Shown piece after piece: positions 60,489-64,000 of a stretch of 64,000 nucleotides of DNA. The stretch covers positions 37,930,157 to 37,994,156 of the forward strand of contig OX424562.1 in NCBI GenBank assembly GCA_949152475.1, given 5' to 3'. Both the position numbers and the translations under genes were made by a program. Within the stretch, counting starts at the first letter, position 1. Every line of letters starts with the position of its first letter. The notes under the pieces were generated by a model, which saw nothing but the letters and a program-made list of their open reading frames with translations, searched no databases and had not been told where the DNA came from. This DNA comes from Terebella lapidaria. Its lineage: Eukaryota > Annelida > Polychaeta > Terebellida > Terebellidae.

Positions 60489-63286
60489 CATAACTATACC
60501 CGAGTTACACAACTACAGTGTGCTCTAAAACATACTGTAACCTTTCATTACAGAGAGACTGAAGTGAAGGAGACAATCTCCATGCAGCAAACTATAGTTG
60601 AAAGATACAAATAATCCAAACAGTTTAATAGGTATCTTTGTCAACAGGAACTTTAACTATATTAAACACATATTATGTACTAGCAAATCTTCACCATATA
60701 TTTCATTGACTTTATCGAGTGACTATCAAAAATATATGTAAATTGCTTAGGTAGTCAAAAAGCTAAATTTACCAATGCAGTAAAATGCCATGTTCAAACT
60801 CGAAAACCGGTCGATAAGTTGACAAACATTGTCAATCCATGACAACAGTCCATGAAACAATCCGTAGAGAACGCACGCCACAATCGGGGATGTGAGAATT
60901 AACTTTGTCATGTGCGAAAGTAAGTTGACGGATGAAGTACATCAACCAATCAAGTACACCGAGTGAGAGTCGCACCTTTCAAGGCAAGAACAATAGAGGT
61001 GTTGTAACTCGGAACATATCAGTGACTTTGGCCTCCAAAAATTAGAAGAAAAATGCTGATCTGTGATTGAATTTTTCATTTTTCACTGCCTATTGTTGTG
61101 TGTTGCATGCCATGCATGGTGATTGCCATTTATGATAAACCGCTGCCGTCACTCGCACACAGGCGCTCAATGGCGTCAATACCGCAGCACTCATGCATCA
61201 CGTCAGCGAACTGAATGCCGCCCGATCTGCAGTACTGTCACACCACCATTAATGAACACAATGCCCGCCACGGACTGCCAAGTCTGCCCCTGCATAACTT
61301 AGATGGAATAATCGCAAAATAACACCTCAGCTAATAATAAATTCATTGAGTTACTGATCTCTGCTGAAATTGGAAGCCGCACTTTCGTTGCACCTTTCTC
61401 GCTTGCAGCATTTTCTTGACGAGAGTCTATGATGCGTGACAGACATTGTTACCTTGTCGCCTCATCAGTTATACAATGTAATGGGGTCTCTAAAAATGCC
61501 AACACTGATGCTTAATTCCCTTCTACCGTGACGTTATTAGCATCGACAATAGCAACAGACGACACGCTCTATCCAGGAAGCCTTTCAGGGTCGTGTCGCC
61601 CCGTGAGGGGACGAGGAAGGGGTTGCACCGAACAGAGCATGACCAGCTGACTGGGGAACGATCTCCCGGCAAACTTGATGAATTGGGACGGTCGCAATAA
61701 ATTTGACATTTTCTGATATCGTACAGAGTTCCCAGAGTGCACCGTGATCGGGAGCAAAGAACTTCAAGGACGACAGGAATTTGTGAAAAGATTTCAACAT
61801 CACCGACACTAACACAATTTTTTTGTGAAATCAATCAATTTCTAGTCAATGCAGAACAGGTCAGAATTATGACATGGTTCATCAATATGCTTGGATTCAT
61901 CAGTATCAATAATAAATAGTGCCGTTCAGCGCTGGCGAGGCTCTCAACCTAGCAGTCAATAACGTGAGGGGCAATAAAGTCCCCGGTCTTTTTATAAACC
62001 GCTACAATCATCCAAGATATTAGATATCCCTCGATCAAAGCCTGGACTCTATCAAACTGGGAGCTAAATGGTCATCGTTAAATCATTACTCCACTTGGCA
62101 GGTACCCAGTGCTAACGACGGACCACATACCGGTATTTGGGCTCAGCAACAGAGTAAATCTGCCCCAGAAGCCCAAATAATGCTACCGAATGTAGCAAAT
62201 TGTCCATAGAAGCCCTCCCAAACGCATTTGTTTGATCGGGAAACAAGCTAACACACTTAACACGCTTATGCGGCAAGTGTTGAGGAATCAGAGCCATGAA
62301 AGAGGGCAAATTGATGGATTACTTGAGAAATGGTGCTCCCGTTCTGACCAGTTCCACACCCTGGTGACCCCGTTCCCAGTGCACCACTCTCCCCGTCGCC
62401 ATGGTTATAGTTGCCGAGGCAGAGCTGCCGAGAGCCAGGCTATATTGGCTGCTGTTTGTACATCTCTCATCAATAATTACCATCGATCATTCCAGTAAGG
62501 GAATTTCCATATTCGGGGTTTTACCAAAACCTGCCACATCCCGAACAGTGCCCATTTTTTGCTTTTTGGCAGCTCTTATCCATCGCCCGGGCCAAGACAT
62601 TTCTGCTGCCCTTTTGCCTGAAGTATTTTCGACAAAAACCGAAGCAGGATGCCGTATAGCAGCAGTGTCCACCCGTCTCCCGAGTGTCGAGAGTAGATCA
62701 TCTGTGGCGGTGGCGGCTGTGAAGCGAGGAGGGCCTATTACTGGCCGTCTGACGGAGATATGTGCCTCTCGGGACCGGCGACCACTCCGACAGATTGACA
62801 GCATTGGGCCGCCCCAGCACCGCCCCGGCTCCTATACTGACTAGCCATGCCATACATAGTCGGCGGTAAATTGAATTTTTATCACAGTACGATCCTTTAT
62901 GGATTTATAGACAGTGCCCGAAAACGGACCATCCGCCCTTTTCCCATCCCATCTCGTCTCAGCACTGTGTCTGCCGAGAAATCGTAATATGTACAAATAT
63001 AGGCGGGAAAAGTCAATATTGTTTGCTTCTGGATAACGTCATCAAATTATAATAAACCAATACAGGAAGCATTCACTGTCTGGGCTGGGGGCATAACACA
63101 GGGGGCAATTTACAGTCGGGACGTTTTATTGCATAATTGTAATCCATGGTGATCACAAAACTGTGTCGATCCATTGAGACATCACCTGGTTACATGTCAG
63201 TGGGACAAGTTATGACTTACATATCCCACACTAAATTGTGTTTAATGAGGTTTTGTGTAGATTATGTCTTGGGTCCCATCAATTAA

Positions 63287-63360
63287 ACATAGCACCAAGG
63301 GTGCTGTAGCTTACTGACAATCATGCGAGTTGCATAGAAAACTGATTTTCCAATATATAA
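63287..63360 (+). repeat. Direct repeat, left copy
   Basis: CATAGCACCAAGGGTGCTGTAGCTTAC and following bases recur with a few changes at 63908-63980, 621 bp away, flanking the 452-bp-type repeat. Confidence 0.8.
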
Positions 63361-63479
63361 ATTGTTACATTGATGTTAAAATCTATTGTTAAAACATGTT
63401 CGTAAATGTTGCTAGAAACACATTTTCTGTATGGACTATAATCATGATAATACAAAATCAAGTTACATCTTGAAAGACT

Positions 63480-63850
63480 TTTTTTGTTAATGACATATTT
63501 TCACAGACCGTCGATTCAAAGGCAACAAAACTTAACACATCACATAGGTACATAAGGAGAATCTTATGTATTTGGAGGAAAATTGTCTGAATAGATTTTG
63601 AGAAAATGGCTGCCAAGGAAGGTCGTTTTGACCTTCCAAGGCCATTCAAGGTCAAAAAAATATCCAAGGTCACCATTCAAACCGCAATATATGATTTCCC
63701 ATTTGAATGTGTCAATACTTACCCGGTAGGCTCTATCTTGAAGTGTTCTAGGAGCTTACCCCACAAAAATCCCATTATGAAGGAAAATTGGGTGAAATTG
63801 TCAAAAAATTCAATGGTCAAAAATTTAGTGGAAATGTCTCAAAACGAATA
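63480..63850 (+). repeat. Diverged copy of the 452-bp repeat
   Basis: Shares with 28500-29000 the CAAAGGCAACAAAACTTA block, an ACATAAGGAGAATCTT block, TTTTGACCTTCCAAGG, a TATATGATTTCCCATTTGAA block and CTCTATCTTGAAGTGTTCTA, in the same order. Confidence 0.85.
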
Positions 63851-63907
63851 ATGACTTGATTTCGGACAAAACATTACCGGGGTATTTTTCCCAAAACCTG
63901 TCAAAAC

Positions 63908-63980
63908 ATAGCACCGAGGGTGTTGTAGCTTACCGGCAATCATGAGAATTGCACAGAGTATTAATTTTTTAATATTCACA
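63908..63980 (+). repeat. Direct repeat, right copy
   Basis: Partner of 63287-63360. It runs close to the window edge, so the array or element may continue beyond. Confidence 0.8.
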
Positions 63981-64000
63981 TACTGTGCATTTAAAGGCAA

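Larger units (their letters stand above)
53705..63286. other. Intron-like or intergenic sequence, no gene supported
   Basis: About 9.6 kb. Frames up to 129 codons occur (for example 57643-58032 minus, 62401-62844 plus) without domains. C runs at 58430-58442 and 59007-59017. X-box-like palindromes are listed separately. Confidence 0.45.

Noticed and set aside
62401-62844. 147-codon frame as a gene
   Set aside because: Composition looks random and overlapping minus-strand frames are equally long.

Overview
The window is animal nuclear DNA, not bacterial. No host protein family can be recognised with confidence. The recognisable content is transposable elements: a Ty3/Gypsy LTR element, two non-LTR elements, tRNA-derived sequences, tandem-repeat-bearing non-autonomous elements with hairpin ends, and DNA-transposon-like inverted-repeat elements. 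Tandem-repeat elements with tetranucleotide (GGAC)n tails, and the Gypsy, CR1/L2-like and SINE mix, suggest a marine lophotrochozoan, most likely a mollusc. That is inference from repeat style, and no marker gene is present.

Layout. 1-235 is a 29-bp minisatellite. About 410-10648 and 13900-20535 are two direct copies (A and B) of one roughly 4-kb segment. Copy A carries a Ty3/Gypsy element with an aberrant 3' side: a 600-bp palindrome of LTR sequence around a copied tRNA-Thr 3' half, then an inverted copy of the host flank, then a tRNA-like stretch. The whole insertion is bounded by GATA target duplications. Copy B is the empty site for it, and instead carries a 5'-truncated non-LTR element with a 7-bp duplication and a (TAC)n tail. 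Each copy therefore gives the pre-insertion sequence of the other.

20744-29838 holds three related elements with a 12-bp subterminal inverted repeat and hairpin ends (Helentron/HINE or 'pearl'-like architecture). They carry different internal tandem repeats (134-bp and 452-bp) rich in AGGTCA half-sites. A small direct-repeat element with a hammerhead-like layout interrupts the 134-bp array. 24345-25000 holds a 73-bp minisatellite and another hairpin-ended repeat. 33376-33870 is a minus-strand non-LTR 3' end, 35495-35570 a minus-strand tRNA-like SINE head, 43495-45090 a second hairpin/tandem-array family, and 46823-47790 a foldback element with a 9-bp target duplication and a nested small inverted-repeat element.

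The remainder, especially 48-63 kb, is single-copy-looking DNA. It contains a possible first coding exon with a signal peptide (53617-53704) and several X-box (RFX-site-like) palindromes, and may be the 5' region of a gene that continues outside the window.

Only the Gypsy element looks close to coding-competent in its pol: a 1299-codon frame joined to gag by a textbook -1 slippery site. Its 5' LTR, primer site and gag start are deleted, so it is not autonomous as it stands. All family assignments are by motif reading; no database search was possible.
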